Source: Leclercia adecarboxylata
Lineage (GTDB): Bacteria; Pseudomonadota; Gammaproteobacteria; Enterobacterales; Enterobacteriaceae
Length of the DNA stretch: 64,000 nucleotides
Assembly (NCBI RefSeq): GCF_006171285.1
Contig: NZ_CP040889.1
Span: 434,001-498,000, forward strand
Direction: 5' to 3'
Part shown: in pieces, positions 20,014-31,352 of the stretch
How positions within the stretch are numbered: the first letter of the stretch is position 1
Layout: each line of letters begins with the position of its first letter
Made by a program: the position numbers and the translations under genes
Notes under the pieces: generated by a model
Told to the model about the DNA's origin: nothing
Seen by the model: only the letters and a program-made list of their open reading frames with translations
The model's database searches: none

Positions 20014-21144
20014 ATGGCATACACCACCTTTTCACAGACGAAAAACGACCAGCTCAAAGAGCCGATGTTCTTCGGCCAGCCGGTCAACGTGGCGCGCTAC
20101 GATCAGCAAAAATATGACATCTTCGAAAAGCTGATCGAAAAGCAACTCTCTTTCTTCTGGCGTCCGGAAGAAGTTGACGTTTCCCGCGACCGTATCGACT
20201 TCCAGGCCCTGCCGGATCACGAAAAGCACATCTTCCTCAGCAACCTGAAGTATCAGACCCTGCTGGATTCCATCCAGGGGCGCAGCCCGAACGTGGCCCT
20301 GCTGCCGCTGATCTCCATCCCGGAGCTGGAAACCTGGGTTGAGACCTGGGCGTTCTCCGAGACGATCCACTCCCGCTCCTACACCCATATCATCCGTAAC
20401 ATCGTCAACGATCCGGCGATTGTCTTCGATGATATCGTCACCAACGACCAGATCCTGAAGCGCGCGGAAGGCATTTCCCACTTCTATGACGACCTGATCG
20501 AGATGACCAGCTACTGGCATCTGCTGGGTGAAGGCACCCACAGCGTGAACGGCAAAACCGTCACCGTGAACCTGCGTGAGCTGAAGAAAAAACTCTACCT
20601 GTGCCTGATGAGCGTGAACGCGCTGGAAGCGATCCGCTTCTACGTCAGCTTCGCCTGCTCCTTCGCCTTCGCGGAACGCGAGCTGATGGAAGGCAATGCC
20701 AAAATCATTCGCCTCATCGCCCGCGATGAAGCCCTGCACCTGACAGGCACCCAGCATATGCTGAACCTGCTGCGCAGCGGCGTGGACGATCCGGAGATGG
20801 CCGAGATTGCTGAAGAGTGCAAACAGGAGAGCTATGACCTGTTTGTCCAGGCGGCCCAGCAGGAGAAAGAGTGGGCGGAATATCTGTTCCAGGGCGGCTC
20901 CATGATCGGCCTGAACAAAGATATTCTCTGCCAGTACGTGGAGTACATCACCAACATCCGTATGCAGGCGGTCGGTCTCGACCTGCCGTTCCAGACCCGC
21001 TCCAACCCGATCCCGTGGATCAACACCTGGCTGGTGTCCGATAACGTCCAGGTTGCGCCGCAGGAAGTGGAAGTGAGCTCCTACCTTGTCGGTCAGATTG
21101 ACTCTGAAGTTAACACCGACGATTTGAGCGATTTCCAGCTCTGA
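20014..21144 (+). CDS. nrdB: Ribonucleoside-diphosphate reductase 1 beta chain
   Basis: 376 residues, as in E. coli. NrdB holds the di-iron tyrosyl radical that starts catalysis in NrdA. The radical Tyr lies in [14 protein letters not shown] (122 in mature numbering) with iron ligands Glu and His in the same helix. Further ligands are in LDSIQGR-adjacent Asp and [13 protein letters not shown]. The tail ending DDLSDFQL binds NrdA. The frame is open further upstream, across the REP element, but the ATG at 20014 ([13 protein letters not shown]) with AGGAC before it is the family start. It is coupled to yfaE by a one-base overlap. Confidence 0.98.
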   Translation: MAYTTFSQTKNDQLKEPMFFGQPVNVARYDQQKYDIFEKLIEKQLSFFWRPEEVDVSRDRIDFQALPDHEKHIFLSNLKYQTLLDSIQGRSPNVALLPLISIPELETWVETWAFSETIHSRSYTHIIRNIVNDPAIVFDDIVTNDQILKRAEGISHFYDDLIEMTSYWHLLGEGTHSVNGKTVTVNLRELKKKLYLCLMSVNALEAIRFYVSFACSFAFAERELMEGNAKIIRLIARDEALHLTGTQHMLNLLRSGVDDPEMAEIAEECKQESYDLFVQAAQQEKEWAEYLFQGGSMIGLNKDILCQYVEYITNIRMQAVGLDLPFQTRSNPIPWINTWLVSDNVQVAPQEVEVSSYLVGQIDSEVNTDDLSDFQL

Positions 21145-21398
21145 TGAGCCGCGTGACGCTTCGTCTTTCTGGCACAGAAGTTCTGTGCCAGGAAGAGCAC
21201 CCCTCCCTGCTTATTGCGCTGGAATCCCATCAGATTGCCGTTGAATACCAGTGCCGCGAAGGCTACTGCGGCTCCTGCCGCTGTCGTCTGGTTGCCGGTC
21301 AGGTTGACTGGGTCACCGAACCGCTGGCCTTTATCAACGAAGGGGAAATTTTGCCCTGCTGCTGCCGGGCAAAAGGGGATATTGAGATCGAGATGTGA
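21144..21398 (+). CDS. yfaE: 2Fe-2S ferredoxin-like protein YfaE (NrdB maintenance)
   Basis: 84 residues, the E. coli length. YfaE is a plant-type [2Fe-2S] ferredoxin that supplies electrons to rebuild the NrdB di-iron tyrosyl cofactor. The cluster ligands are the Cys in CREGYCGSCRC and in LPCCC. The ATG shares its A with the nrdB TGA (TGATG), so translation should be coupled. In E. coli inaA follows; here a REP element and then convergent glpT follow directly. Confidence 0.95.
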   Translation: MSRVTLRLSGTEVLCQEEHPSLLIALESHQIAVEYQCREGYCGSCRCRLVAGQVDWVTEPLAFINEGEILPCCCRAKGDIEIEM

Positions 21399-21402
21399 TT
21401 GT

Positions 21403-21478
21403 GTCGGGTGGCGCTTCGCTTACCCGACCTACAAAACCGCAGTTCACAGGCCGGGTCAGGCGAAGCCGCCACCTGGTT
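21403..21478. repeat. REP/BIME element between yfaE and glpT
   Basis: GTCGGGTGGCGCTTCGCTTA then CCCGAC, followed after a short linker by CCGGGTCAGGCGAAGCC and GCCACCTGG. It fills the gap between the convergent nrd operon and glpT, where E. coli has inaA and glpQ. No separate T-rich terminator is visible. Confidence 0.75.
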
Positions 21479-21499
21479 ATCCAGCCATAAACCTGCACC

Positions 21500-22852
21500 T
21501 TATTGACGACGCGCCTGCACTTCCGCGTGGTGACGTTTTTCACCGATCATGACCACAATCAGCAGCAGTACCGCCAGCACGCTCCCGCCAATCATCACCA
21601 TAAAGCCGCCGTCCCAGCCGAAGAAGTCAACGGTATAGCCGACAATCGCGCTCGCTGCGACAGAGCCGCCGAGGTAGCCGAACAGACCGGTAAAGCCTGC
21701 CGCCGTCCCCGCCGCTTTTTTCGGTGCCAGTTCAAGAGCGTGCAGACCAATCAGCATAACCGGACCATAAATCAGGAAGCCGATAACGATCATACAGGCC
21801 ATATCCACACCCGGATTACCCGGCGGGTTGAGCCAGTAGACAACGGTCGCGATGGTCACCAGGGTCATGAAGAACACCCCCGTTGCGCCACGGTTGCCTT
21901 TAAACACTTTGTCCGACATCCAGCCGCAAATCAGCGTGCCGGGAATACCGGCGTATTCATACAGGAAATAGGCCCAGGACGATTTATCCAGTGCGAAGTG
22001 CTTCACCTCTTTCAGGTAGGTCGGTGACCAGTCGAGGATCCCGTAACGCAGCAGGTAGACGAAGACGTTCGCCACCGCGATGTACCACAGCAGTTTGTTA
22101 GGCAGCACGTACTTCATGAAGATCTGTTTTGCGGTCAGCTCTTCTTCATGCTGCTCGCTGTAATCATCCGGGTAGTCGTTTTTGTACTCTTCAATCGGCG
22201 GCAGGCCACAGGACTGCGGCGTGTCGCGCATCAGAGCGAAAGCGATAATCGCCACCACGATGGCGCCGAAGGCAGGCATATAGAGCGCAGCGTGCCAGTC
22301 GTTGAACCAGGCCATCCCCAGCAGGAACAGCAGAGGCGGAATACCGCCACCCACGTTATGGGCGCAGTTCCACACCGACACAATGCCGCCACGCTCTTTT
22401 TGCGACCACCAGTGCACCATGGTGCGTCCGCATGGCGGCCACCCCATGCCCTGGAACCAGCCGCAGAGGAACAGCAGGACGAACATGATGGCAATGCTGG
22501 AGGTTGCCCAGGGAACAAAGCCCATAAACAGCATCACCGCTGCCGCCAGGATCAGACCGGCGGGCAGGAACACGCGCGGATTCGAGCGATCCGACACGGA
22601 GCCCATAATGAATTTGGAAAACCCGTAGGCGATAGAGATCCCCGACAGCGCGAAGCCGAGATCGCCACGGGAGAAGCCCTGCTCCACCAGATACGGCATG
22701 GCGAGCGCAAAGTTTTTACGTACAAGGTAGTACGCCGCGTACCCGAAGAAGATCCCCAGGAAAATTTGCCAACGCAGACGGCGGTAGAGCGGATCTATTT
22801 CTGCCTCAGGCAGACGCGCCCTGTGCGGCGCAGGTTTGAAGATACTGAGCAT
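21500..22852 (-). CDS. glpT: Glycerol-3-phosphate:phosphate antiporter GlpT
   Basis: 450 residues (E. coli 452), 12 membrane segments, major facilitator superfamily. GlpT brings in sn-glycerol-3-phosphate in exchange for phosphate and is a main entry route for fosfomycin. Landmarks are the N-terminal [20 protein letters not shown] (carrying an Arg of the substrate site), [32 protein letters not shown] and [15 protein letters not shown]. The start is ATG 22852 with GGAGG five bases before it. In E. coli glpQ follows in the same operon; here the frame ends next to a REP element and no glpQ is present. It is divergent from glpA. Confidence 0.96.
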   Translation of the reverse strand: MLSIFKPAPHRARLPEAEIDPLYRRLRWQIFLGIFFGYAAYYLVRKNFALAMPYLVEQGFSRGDLGFALSGISIAYGFSKFIMGSVSDRSNPRVFLPAGLILAAAVMLFMGFVPWATSSIAIMFVLLFLCGWFQGMGWPPCGRTMVHWWSQKERGGIVSVWNCAHNVGGGIPPLLFLLGMAWFNDWHAALYMPAFGAIVVAIIAFALMRDTPQSCGLPPIEEYKNDYPDDYSEQHEEELTAKQIFMKYVLPNKLLWYIAVANVFVYLLRYGILDWSPTYLKEVKHFALDKSSWAYFLYEYAGIPGTLICGWMSDKVFKGNRGATGVFFMTLVTIATVVYWLNPPGNPGVDMACMIVIGFLIYGPVMLIGLHALELAPKKAAGTAAGFTGLFGYLGGSVAASAIVGYTVDFFGWDGGFMVMIGGSVLAVLLLIVVMIGEKRHHAEVQARRQ

Positions 22853-22942
22853 GACAGCCTCCGTGGCCTTGAAGTGAATGAGCAGGTGGCTCGCACCTGA
22901 ATTCCAGAGGCGGGGATGTTAAGAAATCACGGTGATTGTTAC

Positions 22943-22958
22943 TGTGAATCAACGCACA
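22943..22958. promoter_or_regulatory. CRP-binding site between glpT and glpA
   Basis: TGTGA-ATCAAC-GCACA matches the TGTGA-N6-TCACA consensus in nine of ten positions, 90 bp before glpT and 145 bp before glpA. E. coli glpTQ and glpACB are both activated by CRP from their shared region. Confidence 0.7.
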
Positions 22959-23015
22959 GATTGTTACAGAAATATGACAAAATGCGCAAAAAGGCGCACA
23001 AAACACTGTTTCAGT

Positions 23016-23090
23016 TTCGAATTTCGCTCGTTTGTGTTCGAAATCAAACAAACCACAGTTTTCATGTGGCTAAATGATAAAAAACGAACA
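23016..23090. promoter_or_regulatory. Candidate GlpR operator region
   Basis: Two TTCGAA palindromes (23016-23021 and 23037-23042) flank TTCGCTCGTTTGTG, and AACGAACA lies at 23083-23090 just before the glpA ribosome site. These resemble the TTCG and CGAA halves of GlpR operators in E. coli, where GlpR represses both divergent operons. Exact operator limits cannot be set by eye. Confidence 0.5.
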
Positions 23091-23103
23091 CTGAGGGATG
23101 ACA

Positions 23104-24732
23104 ATGACAATTCACGATCCAGGTTACAGCGATGTGATTATCATTGGCGGTGGTGCAACGGGTGCCGGGATCGCACGCGATTGCGCCCTTCGCGGCCTGA
23201 GCGTCACGCTTCTGGAGCGCCATGATATTGCGACAGGCGCAACCGGTCGTAACCACGGTCTGCTGCACAGCGGCGCGCGGTATGCGGTTACCGACGGTGA
23301 ATCCGCACGCGAGTGTATTGCCGAAAATCAGATCCTGCGGCGCATCGCCCGCCACTGCATCGAACCGACCGACGGTCTGTTTATCACCCTTCCCGAAGAC
23401 GATCTCGCCTTTCAGTCGACCTTTATTACCGCCTGCCGGGCGGCGGGGATTGTGGCCGAGGCCATCGACCCGGCCCTCGCGCGCCGCATTGAGCCCTCGG
23501 TCAACCCGGCTCTGACGGGGGCGGTGAAAGTGCCTGACGGTACGGTTGATCCTTTTCGCCTGACGGCCGCCAATATGCTGGACGCCCGCGAGCATGGCGC
23601 GCGCATTCTGACCGGACACGACGTCACCGGGCTTATCCGCGAAGGCGATCGCATCTGTGGCGTGCGGCTGTTTAACGCGCAATACAACGAACAGAGCGAG
23701 CTGTTTGCCTCCGTGGTCGTTAATGCCGCTGGGATCTGGGGACAGCGCATCGCGGAATACGCCGACCTGTCGGTTCGCATGTTCCCGGCAAAAGGCTCGC
23801 TGCTGATCCTCGACCACCGTATTAATAACCACGTGATCAACCGCTGCCGCAAACCGTCCGATGCCGATATCCTCGTCCCCGGCGATACCATTTCGTTAAT
23901 CGGGACGACCTCGACCCACGTCGACTACAGCCAGATTGATGACAATCGCGTGACCGCCGAAGAGGTGGATATCCTGCTGCGCGAAGGGGAAAAACTGGCC
24001 CCGGTGATGGCGCAGACCCGCATTCTCCGTGCCTATGCCGGAGTACGTCCGCTGGTCGCCAGCGATAACGATCCGAGCGGACGTAACGTTAGCCGGGGCA
24101 TCGTGCTTCTCGATCACGCTGAGCGCGACGGCATGGAGGGGTTCATTACCATTACCGGCGGCAAGCTGATGACCTACCGTCTGATGGCCCAGCTTGCGAC
24201 CGATGCCGTCTGCCGCAAGCTGGGCAATAGCCAGCCGTGCGTCACCGCAGAACAACCGCTGCCCGGATCGCGGCAGCCCACCGAGAAAACGCTGCAAAAG
24301 ATCATCTCCCTCCCTGCCCCGCTGCGCGGGTCGGCCGTCTATCGCCATGGCGACAGGACGCCGGCCTGGCTGGGTGAAGGGCGGCTTAGCCGCAGTCTGG
24401 TCTGCGAATGTGAAGCCGTTACCGCCGGTGAAGTGCAGTACGCGGTGGAGAACCTGACGGTCAATAGCCTGCTCGATCTCCGTCGCCGCACCCGCGTGGG
24501 CATGGGCACCTGCCAGGGCGAACTCTGCGCCTGTCGTGCCGCCGGGTTGTTGCAGCGTTTTAACACCACTACCGCCACCCAGTCGCTGGATCAGCTCAGC
24601 GCTTTTCTGAATGAACGCTGGAAAGGCATTCAGCCCGTCGCCTGGGGCGATGCCCTGCGCGAAACCGAGTTTACCCGCTGGGTCTACCAGGGGCTTTGCG
24701 GTCTTGAGAAGGAGCAACAGGATGAAATTTGA
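23104..24732 (+). CDS. glpA: Anaerobic glycerol-3-phosphate dehydrogenase subunit A
   Basis: 542 residues, the E. coli length. GlpA is the FAD-bearing catalytic subunit of the anaerobic GlpABC complex, which oxidises glycerol-3-phosphate and passes electrons to menaquinone. The FAD motif is [16 protein letters not shown]. The C-terminal BFD-like region has Cys in [12 protein letters not shown] and [12 protein letters not shown]. An ATG at 23098 lies two codons earlier but abuts the GAGGG ribosome site; the ATG at 23104 has six-base spacing and gives the family length. It overlaps glpB by 11 bases. Confidence 0.96.
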   Translation: MTIHDPGYSDVIIIGGGATGAGIARDCALRGLSVTLLERHDIATGATGRNHGLLHSGARYAVTDGESARECIAENQILRRIARHCIEPTDGLFITLPEDDLAFQSTFITACRAAGIVAEAIDPALARRIEPSVNPALTGAVKVPDGTVDPFRLTAANMLDAREHGARILTGHDVTGLIREGDRICGVRLFNAQYNEQSELFASVVVNAAGIWGQRIAEYADLSVRMFPAKGSLLILDHRINNHVINRCRKPSDADILVPGDTISLIGTTSTHVDYSQIDDNRVTAEEVDILLREGEKLAPVMAQTRILRAYAGVRPLVASDNDPSGRNVSRGIVLLDHAERDGMEGFITITGGKLMTYRLMAQLATDAVCRKLGNSQPCVTAEQPLPGSRQPTEKTLQKIISLPAPLRGSAVYRHGDRTPAWLGEGRLSRSLVCECEAVTAGEVQYAVENLTVNSLLDLRRRTRVGMGTCQGELCACRAAGLLQRFNTTTATQSLDQLSAFLNERWKGIQPVAWGDALRETEFTRWVYQGLCGLEKEQQDEI

Positions 24733-25939
24733 TACGGTGATTGTCGGCGGCGGGCTGGCGGGCTTGCTCTGCGGCATCAAACTCACGAAGCAGGGGCTGC
24801 GCTGCGCCATTATCACCCGGGGCCAGAGCGCCCTGCACTTCTCCTCGGGCTCGCTGGATCTGGTGGACGAAAGGTGCCGCGATAAACTGCCGCCGGAGCA
24901 CCCTTATCATCTGACCGGTGCGCAGCATATTGACCGCCTGGCGCTGGAAACCGAAGCGCTGCTGGCGGAGTGCGGCGCGCGTCTGCAGGGGAGCGCCAGG
25001 CAAAATCATCAGCGGGTCACGCCGCTTGGCAAACTGCGCTCTGCCTGGCTCAGCCCTGAAGAGGTGCCCGTTGCCCCCTTTAATGCCGCGCGCGTGCGGG
25101 TGGTGGGCATCAGCGGTTTTCTTGATTTTCAGGCACATCTTGCGGCGGCATCGCTGTGTCGCCAGGGCGTTAACGCCGAGGCGGCCGAGATTGAGCTGCC
25201 CGAACTGGATGTCCTGCGCGATAACCCGAGCGAGTTTCGCGCGGTGAACATCGCCCGTTTTCTGGATAACGAGGAGAGATGGTCGCTGCTGTACGACGCC
25301 CTCAGGCCGCTCGGCGAAACATGTGACGCGCTCTTTATGCCCGCCTGCTTTGGCTTAAGCGACAACAGGCTCTGGCGCTGGCTTTCGGATCGCCTGCCCT
25401 GCACGCTCGGGTTACTGCCTGGGCTTCCCCCTTCGGTGCCCGGCATTCGCCTCCATACCCAGCTCCAGCGCAAATTTGTGGCGCAGGGCGGCGTGTGGAT
25501 GGCGGGAGACGAGGTGAAAAAAATCACCCTGACCGACGGGGCAGTCAGCGAGGTATGGACGCGCAACCATGGCGATATTCCCCTGCGCGCGCACTTCACC
25601 GTGCTGGCAAGCGGCAGCTTCTTCAGCAACGGGCTGCTCAGCACCCGCGAGGGGATCCGGGAAGCCATTCTGGGACTGAATGTCAGGCAAAGTCCGTCTC
25701 GCGCGGACTGGTATCAGAGCGATTTCTTTACGCCGCAGCCCTGGCAGCAGTTCGGCGTTATCGTGGATAGCCATCTGCACCCGCAGCTTTCCGGTAAGGC
25801 GATCGGCAATCTTTTCGCCATCGGCTCCGTGCTGGGCGGCTACGATCCCATCACCCAGGGCTGTGGCGGCGGCGTTTGTGCCGTAACGGCACTCTACGTT
25901 GCGGAGCAGATTATTCAGCGCACGGAGGCTGAACAATGA
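24722..25939 (+). CDS. glpB: Anaerobic glycerol-3-phosphate dehydrogenase subunit B
   Basis: 405 residues (E. coli 419). GlpB is a flavoprotein partner in GlpABC, linking GlpA to the membrane subunit GlpC. The N-terminal FAD motif is [17 protein letters not shown], and the C-terminus shows [20 protein letters not shown]. The frame is open upstream inside glpA, but the ATG at 24722 follows AGGAGCAACAGG and gives the expected start. It overlaps both neighbours (11 bases with glpA, 4 with glpC). The protein is somewhat short for the family, without an evident break. Confidence 0.94.
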   Translation: MKFDTVIVGGGLAGLLCGIKLTKQGLRCAIITRGQSALHFSSGSLDLVDERCRDKLPPEHPYHLTGAQHIDRLALETEALLAECGARLQGSARQNHQRVTPLGKLRSAWLSPEEVPVAPFNAARVRVVGISGFLDFQAHLAAASLCRQGVNAEAAEIELPELDVLRDNPSEFRAVNIARFLDNEERWSLLYDALRPLGETCDALFMPACFGLSDNRLWRWLSDRLPCTLGLLPGLPPSVPGIRLHTQLQRKFVAQGGVWMAGDEVKKITLTDGAVSEVWTRNHGDIPLRAHFTVLASGSFFSNGLLSTREGIREAILGLNVRQSPSRADWYQSDFFTPQPWQQFGVIVDSHLHPQLSGKAIGNLFAIGSVLGGYDPITQGCGGGVCAVTALYVAEQIIQRTEAEQ

Positions 25940-27126
25940 ACGATACCCGTTTCGAAAGCTGCATTAAATGCACGGTCTGCACCACGGTCTGCCCGGTCAG
26001 CGGCGTGAACCCGCGCTATCCCGGTCCGAAGCAGGCGGGGCCCGACGGCGAGCGCCTGCGCCTGAAGGACGGCAGGCTCTACGATGAGGCGCTGAAATAC
26101 TGCATCAACTGTAAACGCTGTGAGGTGGCCTGCCCGTCGGATGTCAACATCGGGGATATTATCCAGCGCGCCCGGGCACGCTACAGCAGGCAAAAACCGT
26201 CATTGCGGGACGCCATTCTGAGCCATACCGATCTGATGGGCAGCCTCTCAACGCCCTTTGCCCCGCTGGTGAATGCCGCTACCTCACTCGAGCCGGTGCG
26301 CAAGCTGCTGGACGCCACGCTTAAAATCGACCATCACCGCAGCCTGCCAAAATATTCTCACGGGACTTTCCGCCGCTGGTATAAATCCGTTGCGGCGGAA
26401 CAGGCGCAGTTTGCCGAACAGGTCGCCTTCTTCCACGGCTGTTACGTGAACTACAACCATCCGCAGCTGGGAAAAGATCTGCTGAAAGTGCTTAACGCCA
26501 TGGGGACCGGGGTACAGCTTCTCAGCAAAGAGAAGTGCTGCGGCGTCCCGCTCATCGCCAACGGGTTTACGGATAAAGCGCGCAGGCAGGCAAAAAGCAA
26601 CGTTTCGTCGCTGCGCGAGGCCATTGTCGACAAGGGGATCCCGGTGCTGGCGACCTCGTCCACCTGTACTTTTACGCTGCGCGATGAGTATCCGCACCTG
26701 CTGGATGTCGATAACAGCGGCCTGCGGGAACATATCGAGCTGGCGACGCGCTTTCTGTGGCGCAAGCTGGACGGCGGACAGACGTTGCCCCTGAAGGCGT
26801 TACCGCTGAAAGTGGTCTATCACACGCCATGCCATATGGAAAAGATGGGCTGGGCTCTCTATACGCTGGAGCTGCTGCGGTTAATTCCGGGCCTTGAGCT
26901 AACGGTGCTGGATTCGCGCTGCTGCGGCATCGCGGGCACCTACGGCTTTAAGCGGGAAAACTACGAAACATCACAGGCAATCGGTGCCCCGCTGTTCCGC
27001 CAGATTGAGGAGAGCGGCGCGGATCTTGTGGTGACCGACTGTGAAACCTGTAAATGGCAGATTGAGATGTCCACCCACAAGCGCTGCGAGCATCCCATTA
27101 GCCTGCTGGCACAGGCGCTGGTTTAA
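25936..27126 (+). CDS. glpC: Anaerobic glycerol-3-phosphate dehydrogenase subunit C
   Basis: 396 residues, as in E. coli. GlpC anchors GlpAB to the inner membrane and carries iron-sulfur clusters that pass electrons to quinone. Two ferredoxin-type motifs appear: [13 protein letters not shown] and [14 protein letters not shown]. Two CCG-type Cys motifs follow, [13 protein letters not shown] and [12 protein letters not shown], with [10 protein letters not shown] and TDCETCKWQ. It overlaps glpB by ATGA, so it is translationally coupled and last in the operon. Confidence 0.96.
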   Translation: MNDTRFESCIKCTVCTTVCPVSGVNPRYPGPKQAGPDGERLRLKDGRLYDEALKYCINCKRCEVACPSDVNIGDIIQRARARYSRQKPSLRDAILSHTDLMGSLSTPFAPLVNAATSLEPVRKLLDATLKIDHHRSLPKYSHGTFRRWYKSVAAEQAQFAEQVAFFHGCYVNYNHPQLGKDLLKVLNAMGTGVQLLSKEKCCGVPLIANGFTDKARRQAKSNVSSLREAIVDKGIPVLATSSTCTFTLRDEYPHLLDVDNSGLREHIELATRFLWRKLDGGQTLPLKALPLKVVYHTPCHMEKMGWALYTLELLRLIPGLELTVLDSRCCGIAGTYGFKRENYETSQAIGAPLFRQIEESGADLVVTDCETCKWQIEMSTHKRCEHPISLLAQALV

Positions 27127-27132
27127 GCAAGC

Positions 27133-27157
27133 GCCCGGCAGAACGTCACTGCCGGGC
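27133..27157. terminator. Hairpin between convergent glpC and rhmA
   Basis: GCCCGGCA, loop GAACGTCAC, then TGCCGGGC is a perfect 8-bp stem in the 40-base gap between the two operon ends. Neither side has a clear T run, so termination is inferred from position. Confidence 0.55.
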
Positions 27158-27166
27158 TCCCCCTGA

Positions 27167-27967
27167 TTAATAACTCGTTTTACTGGCCGCGGATAACGGT
27201 GTTTTGAACATCGCCAGTCGCCTGTCGAGGGCGTCGGTGTAGAGCATGGTGTCCACGCCTACCGCAACAAAGGTCACCCCCCAGCTCAGCGCCTTTTGCG
27301 CCATCTGTGGATCGACCGCAAGAAAGCCTGCGGCTTTACCCGCAGCACAAATGCGGCGAATGCTGCGCTCGATAATCGCCTGGACTTCCGGGTGCCCGGC
27401 GTTGTCCGGATAACCCAGCGACGCCGACAGATCGGCCGGACCGATAAACACGCCGTCAATCCCCTCCACTTCCAGGATCGCATCCAGGTTATCCAGCGCC
27501 GTTTTGCTCTCCACCTGAATCAGCAGGCAGAGCTCGTCATTGGCCTGAGCCATGTAATTTTCGACTCGTCCCCAGCGCGCCGCTCGCGCCACCCCTGCCC
27601 CGACACCGCGCGTGCCCAGCGGCGGATAGCGCGTAGCCGAGACGATCTCCCGCGCCTGCTCTGCGCTGTCGACCATCGGGATCAGCAGCGTTCTGGCACC
27701 AATATCCAGCACCTGTTTGATCAGGCTGCGCTCGCCGTCAACCGGGCGGATCACCGGCTGGCTGGCATAAGGGGCAATCGCCTGCAGCTGGTGGTAGAGA
27801 TCCTGAACGGTGTTAGGCGCATGCTCCCCGTCGATTAACAGCCAGTCATAGTCTGAGGTTGCCGCTATCTCCGCCATGTAGGACGAGGTGGAACTCAGCC
27901 ACAGCCCAATCTGCGGTTCGCCGTTTCGCAGGGCCTGCTTAAAAGGGTTAGAAAGAACGTTCTGCAT
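27167..27967 (-). CDS. rhmA: 2-keto-3-deoxy-L-rhamnonate aldolase
   Basis: 266 residues (E. coli YfaU 267). It is a metal-dependent class II aldolase of the HpcH/HpaI family that splits 2-keto-3-deoxy-L-rhamnonate into pyruvate and lactaldehyde. Motifs include the catalytic His in [11 protein letters not shown], the metal-site Glu in [14 protein letters not shown] and the Asp in [32 protein letters not shown] is also conserved. The start is ATG 27967 behind AGGGAG. It is the last gene of rhmR-D-T-A, 16 bp after rhmT. Confidence 0.95.
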   Translation of the reverse strand: MQNVLSNPFKQALRNGEPQIGLWLSSTSSYMAEIAATSDYDWLLIDGEHAPNTVQDLYHQLQAIAPYASQPVIRPVDGERSLIKQVLDIGARTLLIPMVDSAEQAREIVSATRYPPLGTRGVGAGVARAARWGRVENYMAQANDELCLLIQVESKTALDNLDAILEVEGIDGVFIGPADLSASLGYPDNAGHPEVQAIIERSIRRICAAGKAAGFLAVDPQMAQKALSWGVTFVAVGVDTMLYTDALDRRLAMFKTPLSAASKTSY

Positions 27968-27983
27968 AATAACTCCCTGAAAA

Positions 27984-29273
27984 TTAATGATGTATGCGGT
28001 CGGCCTGCGGCACGGAGCGGGTCACTCCCAGCACGAAGATCGCCAGCGAACCGAGAATGGCGATGGCGGCCAGCGCCAGCAGCCCGGCGGCATCGCTGCC
28101 AAAGACGTTCTGGGCTTCCACCCGGATGAGCGGGGCGAGAAAACCGCCCACCGCGCCAAACAGGTTGACGAAGCCAATCCCTGCCGCCAGCGCGGTGCCG
28201 GAGAGCAGCTGCGTCGGCATGGTCCAGAAGACCGGCTGCACGGCAATGAACCCCACCGCGGCCACGCACAGGGCCATTATCGCCAGTACCGGCGACACCA
28301 GCCCCGACACACCCACCCCAATACCGGCAGCCAGCAGCGTCAGGGTGGCGATGTTGCGCCGTTCGCCGGTGCGGTCGGAATAACGCGGGATAAGCCAGGT
28401 GCCAAACAGCGCCGCAACCCACGGGATCGCCGCCACCACCGAGGCGGTAAAGCCCACTTTGGTGCCAAGCAACGCAGCGACCTGGGTCGGCAGGAAGAAG
28501 ATCAGCCCGTAGACGGCAATCTGAATGGTCATGTAGATAAAGGCCAGCTGCCAGACCCGGCCATTGCGCAGGGCATCCCTCAGGCGTGACGTCGCTTTGC
28601 TCTGCTCTTCACTCGCCAACTGGTTGATCAGCGCCTGTTTCTCCTCTGCGTTCAGGAAGCGTGCCTGCTGCGGTGTATCGTCAAGCCAGAAGAAGGTGAA
28701 GACCCCGGCCCCCACGGCGATCAGCCCTTCGATAACAAACATCCAGAACCAGCCGGGATGGCCCATAAAGCCATGCATCTCCAGCAGCGCGCCGGAGAGC
28801 GGCGATCCGAGCGACAGCGCCAGCGGCGCGCCCATGTAGAACAGCCCCATGATGCTGGCGCGGTTGCGCTGGGGGAACCACTGGGAGGTAAGGTAAATCA
28901 TGCCGGGGAAGAAGCCCGCTTCCGCCGCCCCCAGCAGGGTGCGGATCAGCAGGAATTTGCTTTCGGTATCGGCCCACGCCATCGCCGCAGAGAGGAATCC
29001 CCACAGCAGCGTGGTGGTGCCAATCCACGTCCGGGCACCGAATTTGCGCATCAGCAGGTTGGCGGGAACCCCCAGCAGGGCATAGACCACAAAGAAGATC
29101 CCGGCCCCGAGGGCGTAGGCTTCGTTGCTGAGCCCGGTATCGATCTGGTAGCTCTCCTTGGCGAAGCCGATGTTAGAGCGATCCAGAAACGCCAGCACGT
29201 ACAGCGCCAGCATAAACGGGATCAGACGGGCGCGGTTTTTCCTGACCACGCCGTCAAGCAGAGTCATACTCAT
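27984..29273 (-). CDS. rhmT: L-rhamnonate transporter (MFS) RhmT
   Basis: 429 residues, the E. coli YfaV length. It is a major facilitator protein of the anion:cation symporter type with about 12 membrane segments, inferred to import L-rhamnonate or a related acid sugar for the enzymes beside it. Landmarks are [51 protein letters not shown] and [17 protein letters not shown] two codons upstream is open, but the ATG at 29273 has GAGG at seven-base spacing and gives the family length. The function comes from context more than from direct tests. Confidence 0.92.
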   Translation of the reverse strand: MSMTLLDGVVRKNRARLIPFMLALYVLAFLDRSNIGFAKESYQIDTGLSNEAYALGAGIFFVVYALLGVPANLLMRKFGARTWIGTTTLLWGFLSAAMAWADTESKFLLIRTLLGAAEAGFFPGMIYLTSQWFPQRNRASIMGLFYMGAPLALSLGSPLSGALLEMHGFMGHPGWFWMFVIEGLIAVGAGVFTFFWLDDTPQQARFLNAEEKQALINQLASEEQSKATSRLRDALRNGRVWQLAFIYMTIQIAVYGLIFFLPTQVAALLGTKVGFTASVVAAIPWVAALFGTWLIPRYSDRTGERRNIATLTLLAAGIGVGVSGLVSPVLAIMALCVAAVGFIAVQPVFWTMPTQLLSGTALAAGIGFVNLFGAVGGFLAPLIRVEAQNVFGSDAAGLLALAAIAILGSLAIFVLGVTRSVPQADRIHH

Positions 29274-29323
29274 AGACAATCCTCAGTGAACGGTGACGCC
29301 ACGCCGGTGCGCGGCGCGGCGGT

Positions 29324-30529
29324 TTAGTGGCTGTAAGGACGTTTCAGGGCGCAGTCACGGTTGAGCTCGACGCCGAAACCGGGTTTATCCAGTACCGATT
29401 TGTGGATGCGGCCATTCACCGGCACCGGTTCATCGAGCAGGATCGGGTCAAACTGCGGACGCAGCGTGGCGCAGTCCGGGCTGGTCATCAGGAATTCGCT
29501 GAACGGCGTGTTGGTGAAGGTGATCACCGCGTGATGGGAGTAGACCGACGAGCCGTGCGGCACCACCAGCTGCCCACGGGCTTTGGCGATGGCGGCGATC
29601 TCCACCAGGGTGGTTAAGCCGCCGCACCAGCCCACGTCCGGCTGCATGATGTCGATCCCGGTCTCCGATAGCGTGCGGAAGGACTGCAGGGTGCCGTGGT
29701 GCTCGCCGCTGGTCACCATCATGCCCGGCGGGGCATTGCGCTTCAGCTCGCGGTAGCCTTCATACTGCTGCGGCGGCAGGCACTCTTCAATCCACTTCAG
29801 GTTATAGGGCGCACAGGCGTGGGCCAGCTTCGTGGCGTAATTCACATCCTGGCTCATCCAGCAGTCCAGCATCAGCCAGAAATCAGGGCCACATTTTTCC
29901 CGGTACTCCGCCACCATCGCCACATCCTGGCGGATCCCGGCGTCGCCGTCGTGCGGCCCCCGGTGAGTCGGCATTTTACCGCCGATGAAGCCCATCTCTT
30001 TCGCCAGGTCCGGGCGCGCGCCGGTGGCGTAAAAACGAATTTCATCCCGCACCGCACCGCCCAGCAGCTTGTAGACCGGCAGCCCAACCACCTTGCCGAA
30101 CAGATCCCACAGCGCCAGGTCGATGCAGGAGATGGTGTTCAGCACCAGCCCGCCAGAGCCTGCATAGAACATCGTCGCCCCGAGCATCTGGTCGTGGATG
30201 AGCTTGATGTCGCTGACGCACTTGCCCTCAACAAAGCGGCTGAGGTGTTTCTCCACGATAAAGCAGCCCATCTCTCCTGCGGTGGAGACGGCAAAACCGG
30301 TCTGGCCGTTGTCGGCCTCCACTTCGACAATCAGCGTACCGAGGACGTTAATGCCGAACGACTGGCGCGACTGCTCATACTGCGGGTATTTGCTCATCGG
30401 GGTGGCGATGTGGTCGTCGATCCAGTGGTTAGCCCCCTGGTCGTGATAATCGCCGCCGCCAGCGCCCTTCTCTGCCGTAGCGCCACCGGTGAACCAGGCG
30501 CGGATCTGTTTAATCTTTGGTAGGGTCAT
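29324..30529 (-). CDS. rhmD: L-rhamnonate dehydratase
   Basis: 401 residues. It belongs to the enolase superfamily and dehydrates L-rhamnonate to 2-keto-3-deoxy-L-rhamnonate, the substrate of RhmA. Metal ligands appear in [20 protein letters not shown] and MVTSGEHHG, with the general-base His in [12 protein letters not shown]. The N-terminal capping domain has [16 protein letters not shown]. An ATG at 30541 is also in frame, but the ATG at 30529 has GGAG at six-base spacing and matches the family start [13 protein letters not shown]. It begins 13 bp after rhmR. Confidence 0.95.
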   Translation of the reverse strand: MTLPKIKQIRAWFTGGATAEKGAGGGDYHDQGANHWIDDHIATPMSKYPQYEQSRQSFGINVLGTLIVEVEADNGQTGFAVSTAGEMGCFIVEKHLSRFVEGKCVSDIKLIHDQMLGATMFYAGSGGLVLNTISCIDLALWDLFGKVVGLPVYKLLGGAVRDEIRFYATGARPDLAKEMGFIGGKMPTHRGPHDGDAGIRQDVAMVAEYREKCGPDFWLMLDCWMSQDVNYATKLAHACAPYNLKWIEECLPPQQYEGYRELKRNAPPGMMVTSGEHHGTLQSFRTLSETGIDIMQPDVGWCGGLTTLVEIAAIAKARGQLVVPHGSSVYSHHAVITFTNTPFSEFLMTSPDCATLRPQFDPILLDEPVPVNGRIHKSVLDKPGFGVELNRDCALKRPYSH

Positions 30530-30542
30530 GATGTTCTCCATT

Positions 30543-31325
30543 TTATGAGGCGTGTTGTTCGAAGGGGCTTTTCCAGCCCAGTAAGCGGGAAATGTCTTTC
30601 GCGCAGGCAATGGCTTTACCGGCCAGGTAGTCGCGGTTGTCCTCGTTGATTTGCAGCCGGGTGCCCACCACCGAGATCGCCGCGGTGAGTTCGTTGCTGG
30701 CATTAACGACCGGGGCCGCCACGCAGCGCACGTCGGGGTAGTCTTCGCCGTTATCAAAGCTCCAGCCCCTGGCGCGAATGCGTGCCAGCTCGCTCCGCAG
30801 CTGCCCGGGATCGGTAATGGTGGTCGGGGTGGCTCGCTCCCAGCTCAGACCGGCGATAATTGCCTCCTGCGTCTGGGTGGGTTGCCAGGCAAGCAGACAC
30901 TTGCCAATGCCCGAGCGGGAGAGCGACAGGCTTTTGCCCTCATGGGAGCGCACGCTGATGGTGGCCGGGGACTCGATCTTCAGAATATAGTAGGCGTTAT
31001 CGTGATCGATGATGCCGAGGTGGCACAGCATGCCGCATTCGTCCATCAACCGGGTCAGACGCGGGCGCGCCAGCTCGCGCAGATCCATCCGGCTGACGGC
31101 TTGGCCTGCCAGCTCCACCAGCTTGGTCCACAGGCAGTAGTTATCCTGGTTATCGAGGCTCAGAAAGCGCTGTTTTCTCAGCTCACCCAGCAGCAGATAG
31201 GCGGTGCTTTTCGGGATGCCGAGCTCCTCGATGATGGTCGCGGCGCTGCACGGCCCCAGACGGGCAATGGTATTGAGAATATCAATGGCGCGGGTCAGCG
31301 CCGGTACTTTGCTTGATTCCAGCAT
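30543..31325 (-). CDS. rhmR: IclR-family regulator of the rhamnonate genes (YfaX)
   Basis: 260 residues, the E. coli YfaX length. The N-terminal winged helix spans roughly residues 8-70 ([36 protein letters not shown]). The IclR effector domain follows, with [29 protein letters not shown] and [14 protein letters not shown]. It is the first gene of its own target operon, rhmR-rhmD-rhmT-rhmA, with a palindrome 7-27 bases before the ATG, which suggests autoregulation. The rhm functional name is by analogy; the ligand is not visible in the sequence. Confidence 0.9.
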   Translation of the reverse strand: MLESSKVPALTRAIDILNTIARLGPCSAATIIEELGIPKSTAYLLLGELRKQRFLSLDNQDNYCLWTKLVELAGQAVSRMDLRELARPRLTRLMDECGMLCHLGIIDHDNAYYILKIESPATISVRSHEGKSLSLSRSGIGKCLLAWQPTQTQEAIIAGLSWERATPTTITDPGQLRSELARIRARGWSFDNGEDYPDVRCVAAPVVNASNELTAAISVVGTRLQINEDNRDYLAGKAIACAKDISRLLGWKSPFEQHAS

Positions 31326-31331
31326 AGTGGA

Positions 31332-31352
31332 CTCCAGTCCTGAATACTGGAA
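31332..31352 (-). promoter_or_regulatory. Palindrome before rhmR, candidate operator
   Basis: CTCCAGT-CCTGAAT-ACTGGAA is a near-perfect inverted repeat (6 of 7 pairs) ending seven bases before the rhmR ATG and overlapping its GGAG ribosome site. Size and position fit an IclR-type operator that would control rhmRDTA. Confidence 0.5.
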
